Of a DNA stretch of 64,000 nt, positions 37,267 through 47,954 are shown one piece after another. The notes below the pieces were generated by a model. The model was not told the origin of the DNA. It searched no databases and worked only from the letters and a program-made list of their open reading frames with translations. Every line of letters starts with the position of its first letter. Positions within the stretch are counted from its first letter, which is position 1. The stretch spans positions 62,001-126,000 of the forward strand of contig BGZK01001615.1 in assembly GCA_005406025.1 (NCBI GenBank), in the 5' to 3' direction. A program made the position numbers and the translations under genes. The stretch is from Eumeta japonica (taxonomy: Eukaryota; Arthropoda; Insecta; Lepidoptera; Psychidae).

Positions 37267-37615
37267 AATCAGTGAGTGATATTTCTTTTTTTTAAATTCG
37301 TGATATCATTTGATTGGAATATCTGATTTCAATAATTCAAAGAGTAATTGATCTACTGGTAGTGAAATAATCTTAAATATGAGGAGATTTTATTTGGATA
37401 AGGATTAATATCAAGGTACGAATAATGTGGTCCAATTTCTATCGGCAATTCTATTAAGAGTATACTTATGGTACAGTATCTATAAATCTTCTTATATTCA
37501 AGACTCTTTACTTATGTATAGTACCTGTAGATTACTTTTTGAATTATTGAAATCAGATATTCCAAAAAAAGAAATATGATGAATTTTAAAAAAGAACAAT
37601 ACCACTCACTGATTC
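37267..37615. mobile_element. fold-back (palindromic) MITE
   Basis: Seen: the left end AATCAGTGAGTGATATTTC pairs with GGTATTGTTC-type sequence ending CACTCACTGATT at 37615. TGGAATATCTGATTTCAATA at 37317-37336 pairs with TATTGAAATCAGATATTCCA at 37545-37564. Pairing continues inward to about 37400. Both arms together fill the element, so it folds into one long hairpin. No ORF. Confidence 0.8.
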
Positions 37616-37649
37616 AACAAAACTATAATAGTTGGACAGACGAAGGTCA

Positions 37650-38560
37650 CTCCAAAATTATTGAGATACAGGAAAACTGCATAAGCAAGGCACTCGAGAT
37701 TTACCTATATTCAAAGTAGTCTCCTTCAGCGTCAATACGTTTCTGTAGACGAATTTTTCACAAACAGAAAGCATCGCGCCGAAATATTCAGTAATAACGG
37801 AATCGATCTCTTCTTTTGGTATAAAGAAGACTACGTTATTTTCGTTCAAAAAGTTGACAGTGAGCGCAACGGATGCGTTGTCGTGGTGCAGCATTAAGCC
37901 TCTAACTCTATGAGTCTGGAGAAGTTCTGGCAATCAGTGTTGTGTGTACCAGGCCACCATGACAGTTTTCTGTCCTTTTAATTTAATAGCTTTGAACGAG
38001 CCTGTATTTCTGAAAAAACAGGGGATACATAACTTTTTCATTGCATGAACTTTTTTCACGACGATTGACGTTGGATCATGTTTATGTACCCATACCCTAA
38101 CATTCCTGACGTGAAGGCAAGTCATAAAAGGGAATGTACGTTTCACCAGCTGTTACCATTTTAGATATTAATCGGTGACTGATTTTATTTAACAACTTTA
38201 ATATCTGTCAGTTGGTCCTTACATACTTACATATTTGGTGTGGAACCCAATGAGAAACAATCTTTTCCATTTTTAATTCATCGTGTACGAATATTATATA
38301 CCGCTGTGGATTCAAGCCCGAGAGTATTGTCAATCATATGTAGGTGCATCGATTGTCATTTTACGAACATGGCTGTCGTCATCTGGAGTGACTGTTGAAT
38401 CAGGCCTTCCCGTATGTTCTTCATCTTGAAATTAGTTGCGTCCATTATGAAATTCTCTAAAGCATCGAAACACAGTGACCTCATTATTAATCGATTACTG
38501 TAACTGCTGCACACATTACTCTTCGAATAGACCAATCTTAAAATCATTTTATATCATAAC
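37650..38560 (-). pseudogene. mariner transposase fossil (minus strand)
   Basis: Seen on the minus strand: NGR then GRPDSTVTPDDDSHVRKMTI (about 38345-38440, N-terminal linker with the conserved GRP), ELKMEKIVSHWVPH (about 38245-38285), VWVHKHDPTSIVVKKVHAMK, CFFRNTGSFKAIKLKGQKTV (about 37970-38030), LLQTHRVRGLMLHHDNAS (about 37870-37925, intact HHDNA box), then FLNENNVVFF and a diverged C-terminus. Known: this block order is mariner. The first catalytic Asp region is missing and several shifts are present, so it is inactive. The intact HHDNA box and the different residues show it is not the same copy lineage as the 8510 fossil. Confidence 0.85.
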
Positions 38561-39234
38561 TCTCTGCTCACGTTTCAAATGCATTACTTGTTTTACAGAA
38601 ACGAACTTCATGACGCCTACGTTTAAAATGTAGGAAGTGACTATTGTGTGCACTTTTGTAGTGAAGCGGATTTGCACTCATGCTCAATCTTAGCCACGGG
38701 AAAACCCGGTGTTTGAAAGTATTTCAATAATTCCAGGTGGCCCTCGTATTGTATTGCAAATCTTTTTGTAGACATTGATATGATCTTTGAAACAGTAGTG
38801 AGTAAATTTGTTTTAATATCAATAATTTTCATAACGCATGCGTTTTAAAAGGGTTTAATAGATCATCTTTTCACACCCTGAGTTACACTACTGGAGTTTT
38901 CGTAAGGATCCCCAATTTTATTTTAAATAACAATTAGTCTACGTTACTCAGCATTCTAGTGGTGTAGAAATTTTAAAATCGGTCCAATACTTTTTGAGTT
39001 TATCCATTACAAATAAACATACAATAAATACCAGCACACAAAAAATCAAATCTTTTCTTTTTCGTAATATTAGTTTAGATAGATTAACCTTGTGAATGAA
39101 TACTTATGGTAGTGTGGGTAATAATAATATAAATTATCTAATGACTAACCAAGTACACAGACACATTATAAGCAAAACCCCACCAAACTAAATTTATAAA
39201 TTGACTCTCCGTATTAGCGCTTATCGTCCTACAC
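38561..39234. other. intron, nothing recognised
   Basis: No supported gene. The minus-strand frame at 38641-38832 has no family motif. Confidence 0.35.
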
Positions 39235-39740
39235 CAAACATCGTCACCGTGACGAAGAGCTGCGTCCAGCCGGCGGGCCGTGCGCACGGCGCGCGCGCGC
39301 CTGACAAAGAGGCCATTCGGGGCATCGGACGCATGCTCCCAGCGGCACGCATAAGGTGCTTAGTTAACTCTACGCCGGGAATACATTATAAGGGATTTAT
39401 TCAAACAACCCGGGCTGCAGACGTGCCGAAATGGAGGATCGAACAATGGCGCATTGTTGGGCTGTCGCCGAGGGTCGGCCGAGATTGAAACGAGTCTCCT
39501 AATAAATACGACCGCCCGCCTCCGCCCCACCGCCAGCCGCCCGCCGCTCCGTCACGGTAATTCGTGAAACTGCTCCGGGCCCGAGAACACATTATGCCCG
39601 ATTAATTCACGAATAATACATAATCAACGGCTAACGAGAAGTGTCGCCCGCGCGCGCCGGCCCGCGCCTCCCGAAAGGTCCCCATTCATTCGAACGAGAG
39701 CTGTCGCCTTCCTTTGACGGTGGGATCCTACTTATGTATA
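39235..39740. promoter_or_regulatory. GC-rich island with homeodomain-type cores
   Basis: Seen: GC-rich blocks (GCGCACGGCGCGCGCGCGCC; CGCCCGCGCGCGCCGGCCCG) alternate with GATTAATTCACG at about 39600 and ATACATAATCAACGGCTAAC. All frames break repeatedly. It lies 0.5 kb from the exon at 40242 on the intron side. Candidate enhancer; inference only. Confidence 0.4.
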
Positions 39741-40241
39741 TTTTAGGCGATTTTAGTGCGATTATGTTCGTGTGATTTGTCATCTTTTTTTTTCTCGGTA
39801 AGTCATCACAATTTGGAGACCGATTTAAATGCGATCCGTATACTCACAGCGGGAATTCTTTTTAATCTTGTAAATATAACATAATGTGAGATTTTCATTA
39901 AATGATGTTTTAAATCAGTGATGATTTGAAAGGTACAGAAAAGTGCTTGTAGGTATCATTAAAATGAAGTAAAAAATAGAAGCCGATAGATGTTTTAGAA
40001 TATTACATTTATGAAATAAAATATTAAATGTAACTTCAATGGAAACTAGTCCAATTTTTGTAGTAACGAAACCTATTTTCTTCCACTTGCTTCGCACTGT
40101 TCACACTTCGCACAAATATTTGTCTCTCAACCTCGGATTCGACGAACAACAAATATTTACTTTTTACTTATTTACTGAAAAGTATTTACTTTTCCTTAAA
40201 AAATAGATCAATTGATATATAATAAAATGTATATAACTCAC
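39741..40241. other. intron next to exon 1, nothing recognised
   Basis: AT-rich, with TATTTACTTTT repeated at 40155-40195. Confidence 0.35.
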
Positions 40242-40356
40242 AAATTGTAATGTACTTCCGCCATGTTGGGGCGGTAATGCAGCGCGCGCTGGAACGCGGC
40301 CTCAGCTTCCAGCGACCGGCCCTGGGCCCTCAGAACGCTGCCCAAATTACCGTAAG
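40242..40356 (-). CDS. TMTC2: TMTC2-like TPR exon (first of three in window)
   Basis: Seen: on the minus strand a polypyrimidine/CAG acceptor precedes 40356 and a GTGAGT donor follows 40242. The 115-nt exon holds 2 nt of a split codon, 37 full codons without a stop, and 2 nt of the next codon (entry phase 1, exit phase 2). The codons read as a tetratricopeptide helix pair beginning YGNLGSVLRAQG and ending HYRPNMAEVHYN, with the typical NLG, A-AL and P spacing. Known: TMTC1-4 are multi-pass ER proteins with an N-terminal membrane domain and C-terminal TPRs, and act as O-mannosyltransferases on cadherins. Inference: the order and wording of the repeats is closest to vertebrate TMTC2 as I remember it. 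Exons for the membrane domain must lie beyond 64000. Another TMTC paralogue is the main alternative. Confidence 0.9.
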
Positions 40357-41519
40357 CTGTAACAATAGAAGAATCGTAAGGCATTTTCATGCTAGAGGTA
40401 TGCGATGCATATAATGAAAAAGCTAGTATTATTCACAGGCATTGTAGTGCAATTTCGTAAGATAACCGTTGAGATCGTGTGTGGCGATTAAAACAATTAT
40501 TAAAAAGTTTTGAAAATAAGAAAGCAATGGTCGACTAACGGCCGCGCCCGTGTTCAAAATATGAGACACGTTCACTGGGTTGCTGTGTTTGATGTAACGA
40601 AAAATAGAGATATCGGACGTGGACTGCTACTTGCACCGAAGCAAGTAGCGTATGTGCAGAAAAAAAAATGTTTGTCCATTAAATGACTGTTATACATTAA
40701 TGAAAATAACTTTTTTAAAGTAAATATTGTAAATGAAAATTTTTGCGTCGTAAAAATGGAGATCTAATTCAATTTAAGTTTTTTCATTGAAAAAACATTA
40801 TTTCGTTACTTTTTGCTATCGAGGAAGTTATTTTGCCGTTGTGAAGTGTAAGCACTTAAACAATCGATCTTTTTAATATCAAAGGATATAGTAAGCTATA
40901 TTTACCCTTTAAAATAGTAAATTACATTAAACATAACAATAATCTGACTGTACATTGAATATCCATTTAATGTAGTAATCATTGCGGAAATCTGTATGGA
41001 ACGTATAGATTACAGACATGAAACTGTTAATAATTTGGATGAATTTTTTTTTTGGTGGTTATAAAAGATAAAAGAAGATAAAAGACTTGTGATAAAGTTA
41101 ATTTCGTAAAATATTTTGAATAAAATTTTGGCAACGTCAACCGTTGCGTCCCAAATCTTTTTGCATTATCATCAGCGATAACGTTTTGGACATCAGAAGC
41201 GATAAAAACATTGCCCACATATGCGAGATCAAAATTATCAACGCTTTATTTTCAAAATTATTAGAAGTGAAAAAATGATCTGATTTTTATTTTTTATTAT
41301 TATGTCAAATTTATTTCAAGGAAGCGATGGTCGCTTTGGTTTTAGAAAATCGATTCATCGAATACATAATTTGAAACTTTCTGAATATGGCGATTTCAAT
41401 AAGATTTGCGACGTTCGACGTAGAATTTTAAGTGCAAAAATAGATGTTTCTAAATCAATATTTTAAAAAATCTAAAAATGATTACAATATGATTTTTCAT
41501 TAACAATATCTCTCGAAGT
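40357..41519. other. upstream intron, nothing recognised
   Basis: AT-rich; no exon with suitable phase (exit phase 1) was seen. Confidence 0.35.
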
Positions 41520-41650
41520 AATGAATTCATTTTTGATCCCCGACGCACAAACAGAGGGGTGTTATAAGTTTGACATTTATATCTATTATCTATGTCTGCC
41601 TAAAAATTGTACCTAGGCATGAAAACGTCAGTACTAATTAGCGGTTCCCC
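41520..41650 (+). repeat. moth interspersed-repeat fragment
   Basis: GATCCCCGACGCACAAACAG followed by AGGGGTGTTATAAGTTTGAC is wording I recognise as common in moth intergenic DNA. The class is uncertain. Confidence 0.4.
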
Positions 41651-41700
41651 GAAAACGACGTTTGGATCAAAAAATTACCTACTATTTATATCAAAGGGCC

Positions 41701-41794
41701 AATACGTATTATAGCCAATACGTATTATAGCCAATACGTATTATAGCCAACACGTATTATAGCCAATACGTATTATAGCCAATACGTATTATTT
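41701..41794 (+). repeat. 16-bp minisatellite, about 5.9 copies
   Basis: Unit AATACGTATTATAGCC, with starts at 41701, 41717, 41733, 41749, 41765 and 41781; one copy has AACACG. Each unit contains the perfect 10-bp palindrome AATACGTATT. Confidence 0.97.
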
Positions 41795-41799
41795 TATTC

Positions 41800-42569
41800 C
41801 TTTTTAGAAATATTGCCTGCGCCAGGATTTTGCAAATAATTAATTGAAATTTTTGATTAATATTAGAAAATTTAATCGAAAACTATTCTTTTTTTTTTGT
41901 TCTAAATTAGTAAACGTAGTCAGTTCCCAAAAATAATGGCTCTATAAAATCACATCGGTGCTCTAAAACTACACTCATACCGGTTATATTGGTGGACAGT
42001 TATCGCTGAACTCACCTTGAAAAAAATTACTTTTCTTCAAAAGCTCAAAACCAGCGGCAAGTTTAAGGGAAAACCTTTTCGATATTTCTATTTATAATGG
42101 GTAAACACATTAAACTGTATTCCAAAAAAAAAAAATGTATTACTGCGGTCACTGCGGAAAATTCACGCAGGGCAATTGACCACTCCCGTGCCGCGGCAGA
42201 TCAAGTCGTCGTGTTGTCGATTCACGCATCGGTAAGCGGAAATGAAACGGATAACGATTTTTTCTGCCAATGCGTTCCCAACGAGGACGCTCCGAATATG
42301 ACCTGGATATGGGTTTTTGTATGAATTCGCTCTGTTACCCGTAACGATCCCCTATCTACATATTATAAATAGGTAGGTACTTTTCGTTCTTTGGTGAATA
42401 GTTGGAAACTTTTATTCTGATAATTAAATCGGTACATGATATTTCTGATAGATAGCAGTTCGAAGTTGTCAATTTCAAGACACATTTACCCTTGTAAATT
42501 TAAAATAGATATCAGTTTTTTTTTTAGTGAAAATTAGTGACATTCTGACAGCAGCGTATACAAAGTTTG
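41800..42569. other. intron, nothing recognised
   Basis: The 42097-42324 frame includes an A13 tract and no family motif. Confidence 0.35.
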
Positions 42570-42860
42570 CAGTTGAAGTCGGTTTAGAACCGACTTCAAA
42601 AAAGTAAGAGGTTCCGTATAATTTTTTTTATAAATATCCAGTGATCATTTCATCAATAGTCACCAAGTAAGGATCTGTTGATGGGATCCCAGGGAAATCG
42701 AAGAATAGCCTCAAATATAGTAGGCAAGTATAGTGCGTTCAAGATCTTTTTTCATTATTCATTTTTTGCGTCTGGTACTTATTATCTCATGCTATTGTGC
42801 TGATGATGGAAACCATGGCAATCCTTAACGCTTAGGAGTTTAGGAGTTAGGGGATAATAA
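42570..42860 (+). repeat. moth interspersed repeat (ACCGACTTCAAAAAA type)
   Basis: GTCGGTTTAGAACCGAC at 42577-42593 is followed by TTCAAAAAAGTAAGAGGTTC, CACCAAGTAAGGATCTGTTG and TGGGATCCCAGGGAAATCGA. It is familiar as a widespread moth repeat; the precise class is unknown. Confidence 0.5.
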
Positions 42861-43394
42861 TGCGATTTGTCGTCAGATACTACACTTTAATTACTATTAG
42901 TAAGACCTAGTAAGTATAAACAGAATTAAAACTAAATACTAATTAATATACTTAAGTATTATCGTTCATTTATGTGATTCTAAAGTGACATTAATATAAG
43001 GAATACATTGGAATTCTAGCGATAACCGTAGAAATAGAGTGAATTAATTTAATGTGTCAGAGAGTGAAAACGTGATCTGCATTATTATAGAAATTTTACG
43101 TTACAAAGAACAAGTTTGTATAAGAAAATTTGGTAGTTTCCCTTCAAGTAAAAATGTAAAGACCCTGGAATGAATGATTGATGACCAGCGGACAGTAAAT
43201 TCGAGATCGGAACTGCTTTTCCACTTGCTCCGTACAAAAGTAAAGGAGGTATCTGGCCAATTTTATCAACCATGGTTTAATCCACATGCACAGTAACTAA
43301 ATGAATAATAAACGTAAAATTGCTCGATAACTAAAAAATGTGAAATTAAATAAATTTCCAAAAAAAAGAGAATAATATTCGTTTTGAAAAGCTC
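42861..43394. other. intron, nothing recognised
   Basis: AT-rich with no supported gene. Confidence 0.35.
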
Positions 43395-43637
43395 GTTTAA
43401 ATAATTGTTTAAAGAGACTTCAAAAACAACTAATCAATCATTTTTGGAGTGGGTTCCAGTTAAAACTAGGCAAAACAATATGTAATCAATAAACATGAAT
43501 ATGAAACGTCAAATATTGAGTCAAAAAAGGGATATTCTTTCAATAAGACACAACTGTATTTGGTTTATCTTTAGCTGAAACAGACTCCAAAAACAACTAA
43601 TTAGTTGTTTTTTAAGTCTGTTTAAATAATTATTTAA
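43395..43637. mobile_element. small fold-back element
   Basis: AATAATTGTTTAAAGAGACT and CAAAAACAACTAATCAAT on the left pair with AACTAATTAGTTGTTTTTTA and AGTCTGTTTAAATAATT on the right. The right arm itself holds a perfect loop-free palindrome AAAAACAACTAATTAGTTGT at about 43587-43610. No ORF. Confidence 0.65.
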
Positions 43638-43766
43638 ACGGGTTTTCGATGAAGAACTCCCTAGTAAAACACAGTTGTGGGTGCAACACTAGATGATGAT
43701 AAAAAATCGTGTTATTTCATCAAAACTACAAAAGGAAAAAATGTGAGCCGTCACGGGACGCCTGGC

Positions 43767-44287
43767 AGATGTGAAACATCGAGTTTGTACAAGTAATATG
43801 TACTAAAGACAATATTACGACAGGAACTAAATATAACATGATGGAAAAATTAAATATGACGAATTTTTTTACAGAAAATGCTGACTATTTATTTAATAAA
43901 CATTTATTTTCATTAAATACAAAAATTCAATATTAAATTCAAGTTGCCACAACTTAATTAATTTCATCTGTGACTTCAGTAACAGTTATATTCGATGTTT
44001 CCTCTGACGGTATTTCACAGTAATCATTAATTATTAATAATCAATTATTATTAATAATCAATTATTATTAATAATCGATAATTATTAATAATCGCTTATT
44101 AATCAAAAATACAATCATATTAATCGAAATGTAGTAATGTGTACGGTGTGGCGACGGGTCGCCACGCTATACTATAGATATATACAGTCCACAGGTAGAA
44201 GTTTGTACGATAGGGCACCCCGTCACCACGGCAAGCGTCGCCACGCCAACAATCCTGTTTACTCTACGCCTATAGATGTTTCACATC
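43767..44287. other. possible TIR element with AT tandem core
   Basis: GCAGATGTGAAACATC at about 43768 is inverted at about 44273 (GATGTTTCACATC). Inside lie tandem TTATTATTAATAATCAA units (44025-44105) and a GC palindrome GTGGCGACGGGTCGCCACG near 44148-44166. The ends are uncertain. Confidence 0.4.
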
Positions 44288-44451
44288 AAAAATTATAAGT
44301 TTTAATGATAGTCACTGACTAGGTTTGTTTTAATATCATTTCTTGATAATGAGTTGACATTCTGATGAAAAAAAATCGATGTTCTCCCCCTACTTAATTT
44401 TCAGTTCATAATTTTTTTTTATGGTTTCTAACGGTTTTTTTAGTTCATAAA

Positions 44452-45222
44452 GCCGGCTAAGGGCATGTCGGACCATGTTCACTGTACGGTTCCGAAGCTG
44501 TTACAACAAAAAAATGCAGTACAGATGAAAAAACTATATTGTTACATTTTTTCCATGTTTCCCGCACAGAAGAGGTATAAGCACTTTTGTCGCTAACTAT
44601 AGAAACAAATAGGTGTGTCGACTGTTACTCTTAAATTAATGTAAACTTGTGCAACAGCAAAAGTGTACCAGCAAAAGAGCATATCTTTAAGGCGCTTGTG
44701 ACCTTTTGTCGAAAAGCGCAGTCTTTTGGCAATAACTCAAAAACAATATATCCGATTACGTTCAAAACAATTTTCATTGAAAGTATTTATTAAGCGTTAT
44801 TTTTGTCATTTTCTTCATGTTTTACGGGCATACGTTTTAAAAAATAAAGGAGGGGACATAATTTCTGCTAATTTCGGAGCGATTTTATTAGAAAATATTC
44901 AATTAGTCAAAATAAAATTGCTTTGAAACATTTAATTGTTTTTAAAAGTACTGCCGTAGTATGTACCACACGTTGATATTTGCAAAAAACAATTAGCTTC
45001 TGCTACATGTATGGAGTGCCCACCTAGAAATATTTATTTTTGTTATTTAAATACCAAACTAAGTAGCGGCTTATACAAGACACCTACACTATACATTTCA
45101 TCAATATACATCTTATAGTTTTTGAGTGAAATTGCTGTGACATACAGACGGACGGACGGACGGACAGACATGATAAAACTATAAAGGTTCCATTTTTGCC
45201 TTTGGGTTCGGAACTCTAAAAA
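44452..45222 (+). repeat. family R, copy 4
   Basis: The start GGCATGTCGGACCATGTTCA, the middle TTTCCATGTTTCCCGCACAG and GGCAATAACTCAAAAACA, and the end GACGGACGGACGGACGGACA then TTCGGAACTCTAAAAA. It is colinear with copy 1 over nearly its whole length. Confidence 0.88.
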
Positions 45223-45226
45223 TGAA

Positions 45227-45263
45227 CAAATGTCATTGAAATTTGTTATTTCAATGACATTTG
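45227..45263. repeat. 16-bp perfect hairpin, 5-nt loop
   Basis: CAAATGTCATTGAAAT (45227-45242) and its exact reverse complement (45248-45263) flank the loop TTGTT, just past the end of family R copy 4. Confidence 0.95.
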
Positions 45264-45287
45264 AGTTGTCTTTAATTATAAACTAGC

Positions 45288-45520
45288 TGTCGTCCGTGAG
45301 TCCGCCTTCGTGGATTAAGTTTCTCGTCTTTATTCCGATTATATCATAAGTGTTTTTAGACACTTATATTTCCCGATATCATTTTCCGCAATAGAAAGTA
45401 ATACATGTTCGCTTCCCTGACATCTCACATCCCGAAAATTTAATTAAAACCGAATCGCTCATTCTTTAACACTTCTCACGCTTTTAAACATTTGCCCGTG
45501 ATTTAAAACTTTGATTCTGC
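45288..45520 (+). repeat. Helitron-like repeat fragment
   Basis: The start AACTAGCTGTCGTCCGTGAG then CCGCCTTCGTGGATTAAG keeps the best 5' end of this family in the window. Confidence 0.55.
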
Positions 45521-45809
45521 CCGCTTGAACAAAATTGTTATCTATATCCCTAGATAATTAAGTGCGATGTGAATTGCATTTCAGATTAAACCCGGGGTTG
45601 AGTCTAATGGATTGCAAAGACCTTCATCGAAATAGGTTAAATGATTTGAGTTTATCGTGTTTATACACACATAAAGACAAAAATTTCAAAATGATTGTTT
45701 TGTTCAGTTTCATTTCATACCTAACCCATAACGAACATTACCGTTCTGGAAAAATGTCTTATATATAGAATTGATTTCGTCACGATTTCATTATATGTAT
45801 AGATTAATT

Positions 45810-45950
45810 TTTGCTCATGATTCCACATGCGTGGACATAGGATAAATTCGTCTATTTTCGATTACGGTCCCGAACCGGGGGCATTAATACGTAAAAGTAG
45901 AAATCGATTGCGATTCCGGAATCGATTTGCGAGTCGAAATTGATGGGTAT
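45810..45950 (+). repeat. Helitron-like repeat fragment
   Basis: CACATGCGTGGACATAGGAT followed by ATTACGGTCCCGAACCGGGG and GATTCCGGAATCGATTTGC. It is truncated by the fold-back element that starts near 45951. Confidence 0.5.
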
Positions 45951-47040
45951 AAAAAAAATTATTCTTATACGCAAATTTGAGCGACTTTAAAGCGTTAAAC
46001 TAAATTAAAATTTTGCACACTTATCGAGGACCAATGACTGTACAATAAATATGGTATAACTGAACTGATCTGATGATGAAGCCAGAAGGTAGGCACAGAA
46101 ACTTTATAACGGAATAACATATCCTAATTGTGTTTGAGCTTGTCAGAGTTGTCTTGAGATGTACTTTTATCATGAGTGATTTTCAGGGTTTGATGATGGA
46201 GCTGGAAGGTAAGCATTAGCACTCCATAATAGAACAACGTAACCTAGTCGTATGTATTCTTAATAGAATTTTTTTAAGTGCACTTTGACCATAATTGGCT
46301 TTCGGGGTCTGGTGATGAAGCCCTATGGTTGGCACCGGAATTAACATATTATAACGGAACAATATATCCTAACCATATTTGGGCTTGTTGGAATTGCCCT
46401 GAAATGTATTTTGACCACGATTGACTTTCAGGGTCTGATGATGGAGCTTCCAAACTTCCAGCTCCGTTATCAGACCCTGAAAGTCAATCATGGTCAGTGT
46501 ATTCCACGACAATATCAACAAGTCCAAGCACGGCTAGGCTGCGTTGTTCTATTATAGAGTACCTACGTTTCGGCTGCATCATCAGACCCTGAAAATCGTT
46601 AATGGTCAAAGTACATCTCAAGATGATTTCTACAAGACCGAACACGGCCAGGATACGTTGTTTCATAATGGAGTTCCTGTGTTTACCTTGTGGCTCCATC
46701 ATCAGAACCTGAAAGCCAATTATGGCCAAAGTGCACTTAAAAAAAAATTCCATTAAGCCCAAATAAGGCCAGACTGCGTTATTCTATTATGGAGTGCTAG
46801 TGCTTACCATCCGGCTCCATCATCAGACTCTGAAAATCACTCATTGTGGGAATACATTTCAAGACAACTCTGAGAAACTCAAACACGACTAGGATATGTT
46901 ATTCTGTTATGGAATTTCTGTGCCTACCTTCTGGCTCCATCATCAGATCAGTCCAATTATACCATATTGTTGTAATGTCATAGGACTTCGATTAATGTGC
47001 AAAATTTTATTTAATCTACAGACTTGAATAAAAAAATAAT
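45951..47040. mobile_element. 1.1-kb modular fold-back element
   Basis: Seen: the left arm has three direct 120-bp modules starting at about 46071, 46191 and 46310 (each TGATGATGGAGC-like, then ACTCCATAATAGAACAAC-like, then CTTTCAGGGTCTGA-like). The right arm has four inverted modules ending at about 46580, 46700, 46820 and 46945. Outside them AATTAAAATTTTGCACAC at about 46003 is inverted as GTGCAAAATTTTATTT at about 46998. Outer pairs match best (left 1 with right 4, left 2 with right 3), so the array was inverted as a block. The flank TTTTGCACAC-TATCGAGG-CCAATGAC also resembles hairpin element A. No ORF. Confidence 0.85.
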
Positions 47041-47042
47041 TA

Positions 47043-47656
47043 CAGTTGAACCTCGATAAGTTAAAGTCCAAGGGAAACAAAATATTTTAAGTTATCAAGG
47101 GTCTATGTTAAGGATAGGTTAATATAGAGGTAGGTTTGTACATATGTATGTATGTACCCTTGTTCCACCCTTTATCAGCGTATGTGAGTGTTGTTAGTTT
47201 TCTTTTTGACCTCATTTTAAGCCAGTTTTATCACACAATAAGTAAAGCGATGTTTTCCAGGTTCTAATGATCAAAACTTATGATCCAATTATTTATGTCT
47301 TAAGACTAACCGCCGCAAAGCTTGAAAGAATTTCGAAGAAGCAAACAATAGGTGACATATGTATTGTTTACGTTAACAATTTAACTAGTGAACACGTGCA
47401 AGCAATAAATACCGAAACCTTTCGTTTTGCACACCCTTTCAAAATGACTCATTGACAAATAATTTTATTTTATAGAGATTGTGGAAACATTTCTTTAAGT
47501 TACCGTGGGCCAATAAAGAGATTACTTATTTAAGTTATAGAGGTTGCGTATTTTAAGTTATAGAGGTTTTAAGCTCTGATGGGAAGGGAACATATTATTT
47601 TTTGAAGTTATAGAGGTTTTTAAGTTACCGAGGTTTGAGTTATCGAGGTTCAACTG
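47043..47656. mobile_element. pogo/Tigger-like MITE with TA duplication
   Basis: Seen: termini CAGTTGAACCTCGATAAGTT and, inverted, GAGTTATCGAGGTTCAACTG, flanked on both sides by TA (47041-47042 and 47657-47658). The length is 614 bp. Inside the right end AAGTTATAGAGGTT-like sequence recurs at least four times (about 47533-47640), an internal array of terminus-like sequence. Known: CAGT start with CTCGATAA and a TA target is typical of pogo/Tigger elements. The internal frame at 47267-47455 shows no transposase motif, so it is non-autonomous. Confidence 0.88.
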
Positions 47657-47954
47657 TATTAACTTTATACGAAATACTAATGACGGAAAATCGATTGTAA
47701 ATCGCTTGAGAATCGCTATAGACCAGTCTCCGGTTTGAGAACGTAATTTTCGAATAATTGCGAAATCGCGAATCCTAACGGTTTTTGAATTCAAATATGC
47801 GATTAAATTTTATTTTGATAATTCCGTGATTTCATTGTAAAGGCAACACTGTTAATAGAAAGACAATTAGCATTTCGAAATATCAATTTGAAAATTACTA
47901 AAATAATTTTAAAATAATGCAAAATCAGAAATCGAGTTCTTTTAGATAATAAGG

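Noticed and set aside
41690..41800. CRISPR-like array
   Set aside because: The 16-bp units are directly adjacent with no unique spacers, in a eukaryotic context; it is a minisatellite.
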